A DNA stretch of 64,000 nucleotides from Flavihumibacter fluminis (GTDB taxonomy: Bacteria; Bacteroidota; Bacteroidia; Chitinophagales; Chitinophagaceae). This document shows positions 52,004 to 60,749 of the stretch, one piece after another. Each line of letters starts with the position of its first letter. The first letter of the stretch is position 1. The notes below the pieces were generated by a model, which saw only the letters and a list, made by a program, of their open reading frames with translations, was not told where the DNA came from and searched no databases. A program made the position numbers and the translations under genes. The stretch is taken from positions 496,001 through 560,000 of the forward strand of contig NZ_JAKEVY010000001.1 in NCBI RefSeq assembly GCF_021491375.1. The letters run 5' to 3'.

Positions 52004-53801
52004 TTGTATAACCGGACGCAGCATCTTCCGGAAAATAATGGTAGTACTTGGTTTTCTGGGTATAATGAATAGCCTGCAGGCACAGGAACATTTGAATAAA
52101 CCAATATCCCTTTCAGTAAACCGGCAGCCAATCGCAGATGTATTAGAAATCATCAGTAATAAGGGAAATTTCTACTTCAGTTACAATTCCAATATCCTTC
52201 CAAAAGACAGCCTGGTAAGTCTGCCGGCAGGTACCCGATCGGTACGCAACCTGCTGGAACTGCTGTTCCCGACTGGTTTTGAGTTTAGGGAAAGCGGACA
52301 ATACATTATCATCCGGAGAACCCCTCTCCAACTCAGCCTGGTAATTAAGGAATCCGCCACCAACGATAATCATTATTGGGTAAGTGGATATGTAAGGGAT
52401 GACCAAACCGGCGAGTTGGTTCGGGATGCCAGCGTTTATGAAAAAGACCGGCTTGTAGCGGCGCTTACCAATCGGCAGGGATATTTCCGGATCAAATTAA
52501 AAACACGTTATCCCCGGGCAAGCCTGACCGTCAGCAAAGAATTTTACAGAGACACTACTGTCACGATCCGTTCCGGTTATAACCAGGAAGTTCGTATCAC
52601 ACTGGCGCCCGTTGATCTGCAGGGCGCCACAGTTGTTGTTGGTCCGGCCCGGTTACCCGCCCCCGATTCCCTCTATATGGCCATTCCTCAACCCGATAGC
52701 TCTACCCTGCTCTATTTGTATAAAAGGATGGATTCGCTTCGGGTGCAGCGCACGGCTCTTGGTAAATTTTTCCTATCCTCCAAACTCAAAGTGCAAAGCA
52801 TTAACCTGAGTCGGTTTTTCACAGTAAGACCGGTGCAGGTTTCACTTACTCCCGGTCTTTCCAGTAATGGCAGGATGAATGCACAGGTAGTCAATAATTT
52901 CTCCTTCAACGTACTGGGTGGTTATTCCGGAGGCGTCAACGGAGCAGAAATCGGTGGCATATTTAACCTTAACAAAAAAGATGTGCAATATGCACAGGTA
53001 GCCGGAGTTGTGAATATAGTGGGGGGCAATATGAAAGGTGTACAGGTGGCAGGTGTACACAACATGGTACTCGATTCCGTTACAGGGGTGCAGGCAGGAG
53101 GAGTAGTCAATTTTGTTATGGGATCTTTTACCGGTGGACAGATTGGGGGCGTTATTAACTATACCAATCATGCTGTGACCGGGCTTCAGGTTGCCGGAGT
53201 TGGTAATGTGAGTGGCAGAGAAATGAATGGGGTCCAGATCGGGGGCGTATTTAATTATGCGAAAAAATTAAATGGCGTTCAGATCGGATTAATCAATATT
53301 GCAGACAGTTCAGATGGATATAGCATCGGCCTTATCAATGTGGTATTGAAAGGATATCATAAACTGGCTTTATATTCTACGGAAGTCATGCCTTTTAATG
53401 CCGCTTTTAAAACTGGTAATCACAAATTATACAGTATCCTTTTGGGTGGAGCGCACCCGGATACCGGCAGAAGAGTAGTTAGTTTTGGTTATGGCATCGG
53501 AACTGAAAGACGCCTGGGCAAGCGATTCTCACTTAACCTGGAGGCAAGTACCCAATATGTTTTCCTCGGTAGCTGGGAATACACCAATCTATTGACCAGG
53601 GCAACCGTAAACCTGCACTGGAAGATCAGCAAACATTTTTCGTTGTTTGCCGGACCTGCATTCTCGGTTTATCAGTCGGACCAGGATGTAAAGTTTCACG
53701 GTTATGCATACCCGATACCTGAAGCAGCCTACAAAACAGTTTCACTTGGTGGAAATCGCACCGGATGGCTGGGCTGGACGGGAGGCATACATTTATTCTG
53801 A
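51993..53801 (+). CDS. STN-domain surface protein with LA_2272-like 16-residue repeats
   Basis: 603 residues from ATG 51993, which overlaps the fecR stop; the longer frame lies inside fecR. A signal peptide ends SLQAQ. An STN (secretin/TonB short N-terminal) domain covers about 35-115 (ISLSVNRQPIADVLEIISNKGNFYFSYN), then a carboxypeptidase-regulatory-like beta domain (about 135-215). No TonB plug or receptor barrel follows. Instead, residues about 310-460 hold eight repeats of xQ[VI][AG]GVxN plus 8 residues, like LA_2272 surface repeats, then a small C-terminal beta region. It is placed where a FecA-type receptor normally signals to FecR. Confidence 0.85.
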   Translation: MWSNCITGRSIFRKIMVVLGFLGIMNSLQAQEHLNKPISLSVNRQPIADVLEIISNKGNFYFSYNSNILPKDSLVSLPAGTRSVRNLLELLFPTGFEFRESGQYIIIRRTPLQLSLVIKESATNDNHYWVSGYVRDDQTGELVRDASVYEKDRLVAALTNRQGYFRIKLKTRYPRASLTVSKEFYRDTTVTIRSGYNQEVRITLAPVDLQGATVVVGPARLPAPDSLYMAIPQPDSSTLLYLYKRMDSLRVQRTALGKFFLSSKLKVQSINLSRFFTVRPVQVSLTPGLSSNGRMNAQVVNNFSFNVLGGYSGGVNGAEIGGIFNLNKKDVQYAQVAGVVNIVGGNMKGVQVAGVHNMVLDSVTGVQAGGVVNFVMGSFTGGQIGGVINYTNHAVTGLQVAGVGNVSGREMNGVQIGGVFNYAKKLNGVQIGLINIADSSDGYSIGLINVVLKGYHKLALYSTEVMPFNAAFKTGNHKLYSILLGGAHPDTGRRVVSFGYGIGTERRLGKRFSLNLEASTQYVFLGSWEYTNLLTRATVNLHWKISKHFSLFAGPAFSVYQSDQDVKFHGYAYPIPEAAYKTVSLGGNRTGWLGWTGGIHLF

Positions 53802-53818
53802 TATTTTTTTCGCACACG

Positions 53819-53847
53819 TAGGGGTAAAGACATCAATCGTTGTCGGA
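53819..53847 (+). promoter_or_regulatory. Predicted ECF sigma promoter, copy 2
   Basis: TAGGGGTAA, 11-nt spacer, GTTGTCGGA, identical boxes and spacing to 50328-50356. The receptor ATG lies 15 nt downstream, a usual distance for a short leader. It implies the receptor is induced separately from the sigma-FecR-STN unit. Confidence 0.8.
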
Positions 53848-53862
53848 TAAAAAAACGATTTT

Positions 53863-56208
53863 ATGTATCTCAGGATCATTAACCTTATCCTTATTCAATG
53901 CATCTTTTTATTGCCGCTTACGGCACAGGTAAAACAGACCATAAAAGGTCAGCTGACAGACCAATTACTGCAACAACCTATTTCAGGAGCAACTGTAGAA
54001 ATCATTGGTCAGCGGAGAACCACTACAACAGACAGTGATGGAACTTTCAAATTTACGTTGGTACCCATTGGGGTGCACCAGCTGCGCATCACGCATGCCG
54101 GTTACAAACCCATCCTGCTTGAAAACATCATATTAAATGCAGGAAAGGAACTGGTGTTGAATCCTGCCATGGAACTGGATGTTCAGACACAGCAGGAAGT
54201 AATAGTAAAAGCTCGCGGAGTACGATCCAAACCATTAAATGAACTCAGTCTGGTTAGTGCCCGGGCCTTTTCAGTTGAAGAAACACAACGCTATGCAGCG
54301 GCAGTTAACGATCCGCTCCGGATGGCAACCAGTTTTGCGGGCGTTATCAGCGTAAATGACGGAGGGAATCATATTGTTGTCCGCGGCAATGCGCCCAATG
54401 CACTTTTGTGGCGAATGGAAGGCGTTGAAATTCCAAATCCCAACCATTTTGCTGTGCAAGGCAGTAGCGGAGGAGGCATATCTATTCTGAGTGCGCAGGT
54501 ACTCGCCAATTCAGATTTTGTAACGGGGGCATTTGCGGCAGAGTATGGAAATGCAGTGGGAGGTGTTTTTGATCTGCGATTGCGAAAAGGTAATAACGAA
54601 AAAAGAGAACATACCATTGAAGCCGGCGTACTTGGGATCAATGTAGCAAGCGAGGGTCCCTTCAGTAAAAACTATAAAGGTTCTTACCTGGTAAATTACA
54701 GATATTCAACCCTTGGGTTGTTAAGTAAAATGGGATTAAAAACGGTAGGTGAAGGAAGTACTGATTTCAGTGATCTCTCCTACAATATTAACCTGCCTGC
54801 GGGTAAAGCTGGACAGTTCACCTTATTTGGACTCAATGGATGGAATAGCCAGGATTTACCCATGGAAAAAGATCCTTCAAAATGGGAGGAAGAATGGAAC
54901 CGCTATGGAGGGAAATACAGAGGGGCTACCAATGCCAATGGACTTACCCATTCCATCGCACTTTCCGCCCGCACAAAACTGAAAACCGTCCTGGTCAATA
55001 GCAAACAGGAAAACACCAGCAATCAGCAATATTTGGAAAATGATGAAACGATCACCAACGCTTTTCGTGAAAAATTCTCTACCGGCAAATGGACGGTAAG
55101 CAGCACGCTGAACAGCCAATTGAGTCGTAAACAGGCCCTTCGTGCAGGTGTAATTTTCCAGCAAATCAATTTTAATTACCTGCAGCGTTCCAGGGAAAAC
55201 AATCAGGCACCAGTGGAAGAACGAATTAACGTGAAGGATCAAACGCAACTAATGCAGGCTTTTGCCCAATGGCAATACAAACCCTCCAATCAACTGGTAT
55301 TAACCGGCGGCCTGCATTTTCTGCATCTGATGCTAAATAAGACAACAGCTGTTGAACCCCGGTTTGCCATGCAATGGACGCCGGATTCCAAAAACAGTTT
55401 TGGGCTTGGCTATGGCTTGCACAGCCAGGCACAGATCATGGGAGTGTATTTCGCCCGCACCAAAATTAATAATGAATGGATGCAACCAAATAAGGAACTG
55501 GGGTTTACGAAATCACACCACCTGGTCGGATCCTATACCCGGCAACTGATGAAAGGGTTGCGATTGAGAACTGAATTGTACTACCAGCAACTCTTTAATA
55601 TTCCGGTTAGCATTTATGATACCAGCAGTTTATCAACCGTAAACATTGGTGAAAATTATGTGCTTGATCCACTTACAAACAAAGGCAAGGGCAGGAATTA
55701 TGGTGTAGAGATCTCGCTGGAAAAACAGTTGCGTAACAATTTCTATTTTCTTTTTTCCAATTCTTTATACCAATCCAAATATACTGCTGCCGATGGCATC
55801 GAGCGAAATACCCGGTACAATGGCGGTCATGCCAATTCACTAACGTTGGGAAAAGAATTTATTCATCCCGGGAAACAACGAAGTTTTGCGGCCAATATCA
55901 AAGTTATTTATGCCGGAGGCTTCCGGGAAACACCTATGGATGAAGAAGCAACACTTGAGCTGGGATACGCCAAATACCGCGAAGCAGAAGCATTTACGAT
56001 ACAGCAACCTGCTTATTTCAGAACAGATATCCGTTTGAGCATGAAATGGAATGCTTCCAGCACGACACATGTTTTATCACTCGATATTCAAAACATGACC
56101 AATCGCCAGAATATTTATGCCCGTTATTTCGACAGTGTCAAAGGAGCAATCAGTACGGTTTACCAGGCAGGCATTATTCCGGTGATTGCCTATCGACTTG
56201 AATTTTAA
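53863..56208 (+). CDS. TonB-dependent receptor (without STN domain)
   Basis: 781 residues. A signal peptide (about 1-21, ending LTAQ) precedes a carboxypeptidase-regulatory-like domain (25-108, IKGQLTDQLLQQPISGATVEI), a plug (about 125-240, NHIVVRGNAPNALLWRMEGVEIPNP, FAAEYGNAVGGVFDLRLRKG) and a 22-strand barrel ending YRLEF. It is not SusC-like and there is no susD partner. The ligand is unknown. No STN domain is present; that domain is in the upstream gene. Confidence 0.93.
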   Translation: MYLRIINLILIQCIFLLPLTAQVKQTIKGQLTDQLLQQPISGATVEIIGQRRTTTTDSDGTFKFTLVPIGVHQLRITHAGYKPILLENIILNAGKELVLNPAMELDVQTQQEVIVKARGVRSKPLNELSLVSARAFSVEETQRYAAAVNDPLRMATSFAGVISVNDGGNHIVVRGNAPNALLWRMEGVEIPNPNHFAVQGSSGGGISILSAQVLANSDFVTGAFAAEYGNAVGGVFDLRLRKGNNEKREHTIEAGVLGINVASEGPFSKNYKGSYLVNYRYSTLGLLSKMGLKTVGEGSTDFSDLSYNINLPAGKAGQFTLFGLNGWNSQDLPMEKDPSKWEEEWNRYGGKYRGATNANGLTHSIALSARTKLKTVLVNSKQENTSNQQYLENDETITNAFREKFSTGKWTVSSTLNSQLSRKQALRAGVIFQQINFNYLQRSRENNQAPVEERINVKDQTQLMQAFAQWQYKPSNQLVLTGGLHFLHLMLNKTTAVEPRFAMQWTPDSKNSFGLGYGLHSQAQIMGVYFARTKINNEWMQPNKELGFTKSHHLVGSYTRQLMKGLRLRTELYYQQLFNIPVSIYDTSSLSTVNIGENYVLDPLTNKGKGRNYGVEISLEKQLRNNFYFLFSNSLYQSKYTAADGIERNTRYNGGHANSLTLGKEFIHPGKQRSFAANIKVIYAGGFRETPMDEEATLELGYAKYREAEAFTIQQPAYFRTDIRLSMKWNASSTTHVLSLDIQNMTNRQNIYARYFDSVKGAISTVYQAGIIPVIAYRLEF

Positions 56209-56233
56209 TCATTAACCATTCAGATTTTATACC

Positions 56234-56953
56234 ATGAAAAAAACTACGCTACTATTCGCACTGCTGATCCTGGGGATCAGCGCTATACTGCCTTCCTGCA
56301 CCAAAGTGAACGGCAAAGGTCCGGTTGTATCCAAGATCCGGGAGGTTGGCAATTTTACTAAAATTGATTTTGGAACAACAGGACGGCTCTATTACAAAAC
56401 AGGTTCTGAGCACCGGGTTGAAATCCGTGCACAACGTAATATTCAGGACGTAATTGAAGCTTTTGTCAGTAACGGAGAATTAAATTTAAAGATCCGCAAC
56501 AATACCTGGATTCATTCTTATGAAACCATAGAAGTATATATTGAATCACCTGCCATTAATGGCTTCAAAGTGAATGGTTCCGGTGATATCTATGCAAGTG
56601 ATCCAATTGAAACGAATCAGTTTTACACAGATATCAACGGGTCCGGAAAAATAGATATCCGGGAACTGGTCACTCCTCAAATGGAAGCAGATGTGAATGG
56701 CAGTGGTGATATCCTTATCCGAGGAGGTTCCATTGGGAATGCCAACCTGGATATCTCCGGCAGTGGTGATATCAATATGATCGGGTGCGAGACTACTGAA
56801 ATGAAAACGGAAACCAGCGGCTCCGGAGATATGCGGGTATGGGTAACCGACAAACTGAATGCCCGGATCAGCGGCAGCGGTTCAGTAAAATACAAAGGCA
56901 ATCCGCAGGTAACCGTAAAAGTTTCCGGATCCGGTAAAGTTGCGCCATACTAA
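56234..56953 (+). CDS. Head-GIN domain (DUF2807) lipoprotein
   Basis: 239 residues. Lipobox ILPSC, then a DUF2807 right-handed beta-helix with recurrent GSGDI, GSGKI, GSGDM, GSGSV turns about every 18-20 residues. Such proteins are auto-transporter-adhesin-like by fold and sit on the outer membrane or periplasm of Bacteroidota. It lies 25 nt downstream of the receptor gene and is probably co-transcribed from the ECF promoter. Confidence 0.9.
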   Translation: MKKTTLLFALLILGISAILPSCTKVNGKGPVVSKIREVGNFTKIDFGTTGRLYYKTGSEHRVEIRAQRNIQDVIEAFVSNGELNLKIRNNTWIHSYETIEVYIESPAINGFKVNGSGDIYASDPIETNQFYTDINGSGKIDIRELVTPQMEADVNGSGDILIRGGSIGNANLDISGSGDINMIGCETTEMKTETSGSGDMRVWVTDKLNARISGSGSVKYKGNPQVTVKVSGSGKVAPY

Positions 56954-56992
56954 GCACAGGATAACAAAAATGCGATGTTAATACAAAGGACC

Positions 56993-57000
56993 TAATTTTG
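56993..57000 (+). promoter_or_regulatory. -7 box of the YpdA-like gene
   Basis: TAATTTTG, a perfect TAnnTTTG, 24 nt before the ATG at 57025. It rules out the TTG at 56998, which overlaps the box. Confidence 0.6.
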
Positions 57001-57024
57001 GAACTTGTATTAACATCGTACTTC

Positions 57025-58011
57025 ATGACATCTTACGACCTGGTGATAATCGGAGGCGGCCCCATCGGACTTGCCTGTGCATTGGAAGCACGGAAAGCGA
57101 AATTGAATTATGTAATCCTTGAAAAAGGTTGCCTGGTTAATTCGCTTTATCACTATCCGGCCAATATGACTTTTTTTTCAACATCCGAACGGTTGGAAAT
57201 TGGGAACGTACCATTTGTATCCAATAACAATAAACCTACCCGTGCTGAATCGCTGGAATATTACCGGCGTGTTGCTCAAAGTCACACATTGAATATCCGG
57301 CTGTTTGAAGAAGTTTTGTCGGTTAAGAAAAGCAAAAAGGGCTTCACTGTTACCAGTAGCAAGGAACGCTATAGTACCAGTTATGTAATCATCGCCACTG
57401 GTTTTTACGACATCCCCTATCAGTTAAACGTGCCTGGAGAAGAACTCCCCAAGGTTACACATTATTACAAGGATCCACATTTTTATGCATTCCAGAAAGT
57501 AGCGGTAATCGGAGCCCAGAATTCTGCTGTTGATGCAGCCCTAGAAACATGGCGGAAAGGCGCGGACGTAACCATGATCATCCGCCAGTCAGAAATTGGT
57601 CAGCGTGTTAAATACTGGGTAAGGCCGGATATCATTAACCGTATTGAGGAAGGCTCCATTAAAGTCTATTTCAACAGCCAGGTTTCGGCTATTCGTGAAC
57701 GTGAGATAGATATTCAGACACCCGACGGAAAAGTAACCATCGCCAATGACTGGGTACTGGCCCTGACTGGATATGAACCCAACCTGGAATTTTTGAAAGT
57801 CTGCGGTATCCGGTTGAGTAAGGATGAAGTGAGGCAACCCGAATACGATCCCAAAACACAGGAAACCAATGTACCCGGATTATACCTGGCCGGAGTAATT
57901 TGCGGAGGCATGAATACCCACAAGTTATTTATTGAAAACTCACGTATTCATGCGGAGCATATAATCAAAGATATTCGTAGAAAGGATCGGGTTGCCGGCA
58001 GCATCAGATAA
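57025..58011 (+). CDS. YpdA-like FAD/NAD(P)-binding reductase (putative bacillithiol disulfide reductase)
   Basis: 328 residues from ATG 57025 (MTSYDLVIIGGGPIGLACA). The FAD-binding GGGPIG at 10-15 and a second dinucleotide fold VAVIGAQNSAVDAALE are present; there is no CxxC thioredoxin-reductase active site. CLVNSLYHYPANMTFFSTSE is characteristic of YpdA. YpdA reduces bacillithiol disulfide in Firmicutes; Bacteroidota also make bacillithiol-type thiols. No bsh gene is in the window, so the role is inferred from the family. It overlaps the convergent permease gene by 8 nt. Confidence 0.9.
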   Translation: MTSYDLVIIGGGPIGLACALEARKAKLNYVILEKGCLVNSLYHYPANMTFFSTSERLEIGNVPFVSNNNKPTRAESLEYYRRVAQSHTLNIRLFEEVLSVKKSKKGFTVTSSKERYSTSYVIIATGFYDIPYQLNVPGEELPKVTHYYKDPHFYAFQKVAVIGAQNSAVDAALETWRKGADVTMIIRQSEIGQRVKYWVRPDIINRIEEGSIKVYFNSQVSAIREREIDIQTPDGKVTIANDWVLALTGYEPNLEFLKVCGIRLSKDEVRQPEYDPKTQETNVPGLYLAGVICGGMNTHKLFIENSRIHAEHIIKDIRRKDRVAGSIR

Positions 58012-59308
58012 TATTGGATAGCAGTAGAATCAAGAGCAAACCCAATACAGAAATAATAGATTCCATGATGGTCCAGGAGAGTAGGGTTTCTTTTACTGTC
58101 AATCCATAATACTCCTTGAACATCCAGAAGCCGGTATCGTTTACATGCGAACAAAATACACTGCCGGCTCCAACGGACAACACCATCCATTCTGGCGATA
58201 CGCCGCTGGAAACCACCAGGGGTGCCAAAATTCCGGCAGCTGTAATTCCCGCTACGGTAGCTGAACCAATTATAATCCGGATAGATGCTGCCACCAGCCA
58301 GCCTGCAATTAAAGGAGGAAAAGCATATTGTGTAAAGAAATCTGCCACCTGACCGGCGATGCCGGTATCTGTCAACACCTGCTTCAATGCACCGCCGCCA
58401 GCAATTACCATCATAATAACTGCAATTCCTTCAATCGCAGCGCCATAGTATTGCATCAGTACCTGAACGGAAACGCCCCTCCTGATACAAAGAAAATAGC
58501 CGGCAGCCAACGCAGCGATCAGCATGGCCAGAACAGGGTCGCCAATCGCCTGGGTGAGTTGCAACAGTTTTGAATCTGCCGGTAAAAAATTAACCAGTAA
58601 GGCGGGTAAAGCAATAAGCAGTACAGGCAACAGCGCAACCACCATACTGGAACTAACCGATGGCAGTAGTTGCTCCTGCTCCTCTTTCTCTTCCATCAGG
58701 GGAATGGTTCCAAATTGCCGAAAGCGTTTTCCAAATTCAATACCTGCTATCCAGACAAGTGGAACTGTAACCAGTAATCCATACAACATGGTTTTTCCTA
58801 TAGAAGCAGAAAAAATAGAGGCTAGACTAACCGGTCCCGGATGCGGTGGTAAAAAACCGTGAGTAACTGATAATGCAGATGCCATTGGTATGGCTACATA
58901 TAAGAGAGGCACTTTAGCACTGGCAGCAATGGTAAATACAAAGGGCACCAGGATCACAAAACCGGCATTATAAAAAAGTGGAATCCCTACCAGCAATCCC
59001 ATCAGTAATACCGCCCACTGAATGCCAGAACGGCCAAACCTGTCCATAAGATACCGGCTGATAACCGTAGCTGCGCCGGTTTTTTCCAGCACCTTCCCCT
59101 GCATCGCACCAAGACAAAGAATAAGCGCCATACTTCCAAGCATGGAACCTACGCCTTTTTCCATAGCCCGCATGAGTTCCGGCACCGGCATTCCATTCAG
59201 CAAACCGATCAGCAGGGTGGCTGCCAGCAATGCCAGGAATGGGCTCCATTTGTTGAGCGTCATCCAGAACAGTAAACCCAGTGCCAGCAGAATTACTAGA
59301 AATGACAT
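58004..59308 (-). CDS. GntP family gluconate:H+ symporter
   Basis: 434 residues and about 12 TM helices. Family motifs such as GLLVGIPLFYNAGFVILVPFVF and the late TVAGITAAGILAPLV, GSVFCSHVNDTGFWMFKEYYGLT are present. It imports gluconate or a related sugar acid. It overlaps the kinase gene by 13 nt, so the two are co-translated, which supports gluconate as substrate. Confidence 0.93.
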   Translation of the reverse strand: MSFLVILLALGLLFWMTLNKWSPFLALLAATLLIGLLNGMPVPELMRAMEKGVGSMLGSMALILCLGAMQGKVLEKTGAATVISRYLMDRFGRSGIQWAVLLMGLLVGIPLFYNAGFVILVPFVFTIAASAKVPLLYVAIPMASALSVTHGFLPPHPGPVSLASIFSASIGKTMLYGLLVTVPLVWIAGIEFGKRFRQFGTIPLMEEKEEQEQLLPSVSSSMVVALLPVLLIALPALLVNFLPADSKLLQLTQAIGDPVLAMLIAALAAGYFLCIRRGVSVQVLMQYYGAAIEGIAVIMMVIAGGGALKQVLTDTGIAGQVADFFTQYAFPPLIAGWLVAASIRIIIGSATVAGITAAGILAPLVVSSGVSPEWMVLSVGAGSVFCSHVNDTGFWMFKEYYGLTVKETLLSWTIMESIISVLGLLLILLLSNII

Positions 59309-60741
59309 AAGCGTAAAAATTCTTGGTATTGGTTACGGTAGATGGTTCTGTTCATATCATTGGGGTAAATCGAATTATAGCCAAACGGAAGATGAGCTTC
59401 CAGTTCTGTCCATTCGTTTAAATAGCCGGCTGCTTTCATTGCAATGGCAATGGCTCCCAACGTGGAAGCATCCGCATCTTCCTCCCCCACTTCGATGGTT
59501 CGCTCCAGCACATCACTCATTACCTGCACCCACCACCTGCTTCTGGTAAAACCACCGCTTGCAACAATGCGATGAACCGGTCCGTACACTTGTTCTATCC
59601 TTTCCAATAATTGCCGGAAAATAAAACAGATGCCTTCTACCAGGGCTCTTTTGAAATGCGCCTGCCGATGCTGAAAACGAACTCCTGCAAATATTCCACT
59701 TGCTCCAGCATCCCAAACTGGCGCACGTTCGCCTCCAAAATAAGGCAAACATACCAGTCCCTCACAGCCTGGCATAACCGAAGCAGCTTCCTGTTCAAAT
59801 GAATCCAGCAACATTCCAAGCGGTGCTGATTTCCCCATAATTTCTTCTTCCCACCACTGTAAAACAATACCACCATTATTGGTCGGACCACCACATACAA
59901 AATGAGTGGCATCCAACTGATAGGAAAACAAACCGCTATCCGGATCTGCTTTAAATGCGGATTGCACCACCCGGATGGCACCACTGGTTCCAATGGTAAG
60001 ACTTGCAGTGCCGGGCTGCATCGCTTTACTTCCGATCTGGGCTAAACAGCCATCAGAGCCTCCCAAAACAGGTAGTAGCTGAAGTCTTTCCATTTGAAAA
60101 CGGTTCTCCTTCCGCATCCATTCAACCGCCTGCACAACCGGCAACTGTTCCTTTTTTACCCCGGTAAACTCTAAAGCCAATGGATGCCAATCCGCCCTAA
60201 GCGGATCATACATTCCGGTTGCGGCAGCTGTGCTGCAATCCGTTTCCCAGAATCCTGTAAAATGATGCCAGATATATTCTTTGATACCAACACACTTAAA
60301 AGCCATGTCAAGCAATGCAGGATTTGACAGCCTGAGTTGCCATAATTTAGCCAGGGGTGTCATGGGATGAAATGGGGTACCGGTTTCACTGACCAGTTTA
60401 CGAACCCTTGGGTCCTGCTTGTATTGATTAACCAACAAAAGGCTGCTGGTATCCGCCCAGGTTGAAAGAGGAGTTAGGGGATTTGCCTTTTCGTCCACCA
60501 GCATCAGACTATGCATGGCAGCACTCAGCGACAGATAAATTACTGTATCACGTTTACCTATAACCGAAAATGCATCCAGCAGCAGTTTTTCTGCCAGGTC
60601 CCTTATTTCTTGTGGGTCCAGTTCAGTAGTAGTTCCCTTCGTATAGGACGACTTTGCCTGATGCAGCAGGTTGCCCTTTTCATCAAGGACAACCAGCTTG
60701 GTATGCGTGGTACCCAGGTCAAGTCCGGCAAACAATGGCAT
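59296..60741 (-). CDS. Gluconokinase, FGGY family
   Basis: 481 residues, a two-domain ASKHA kinase. The N-terminal phosphate loop FAGLDLGTTHTKLVVLD, SLSAAMHSLMLVD, then the FGGY signatures of the C-terminal domain (LTIGTSGAIRVV, VASGGFTRSRWWVQVMSDVL) are present. It phosphorylates gluconate to 6-phosphogluconate using ATP. The pairing with a GntP transporter makes the substrate assignment reasonable. No regulator gene is adjacent. Confidence 0.93.
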   Translation of the reverse strand: MPLFAGLDLGTTHTKLVVLDEKGNLLHQAKSSYTKGTTTELDPQEIRDLAEKLLLDAFSVIGKRDTVIYLSLSAAMHSLMLVDEKANPLTPLSTWADTSSLLLVNQYKQDPRVRKLVSETGTPFHPMTPLAKLWQLRLSNPALLDMAFKCVGIKEYIWHHFTGFWETDCSTAAATGMYDPLRADWHPLALEFTGVKKEQLPVVQAVEWMRKENRFQMERLQLLPVLGGSDGCLAQIGSKAMQPGTASLTIGTSGAIRVVQSAFKADPDSGLFSYQLDATHFVCGGPTNNGGIVLQWWEEEIMGKSAPLGMLLDSFEQEAASVMPGCEGLVCLPYFGGERAPVWDAGASGIFAGVRFQHRQAHFKRALVEGICFIFRQLLERIEQVYGPVHRIVASGGFTRSRWWVQVMSDVLERTIEVGEEDADASTLGAIAIAMKAAGYLNEWTELEAHLPFGYNSIYPNDMNRTIYRNQYQEFLRLCHF

Positions 60742-60749
60742 ATTCGGTA

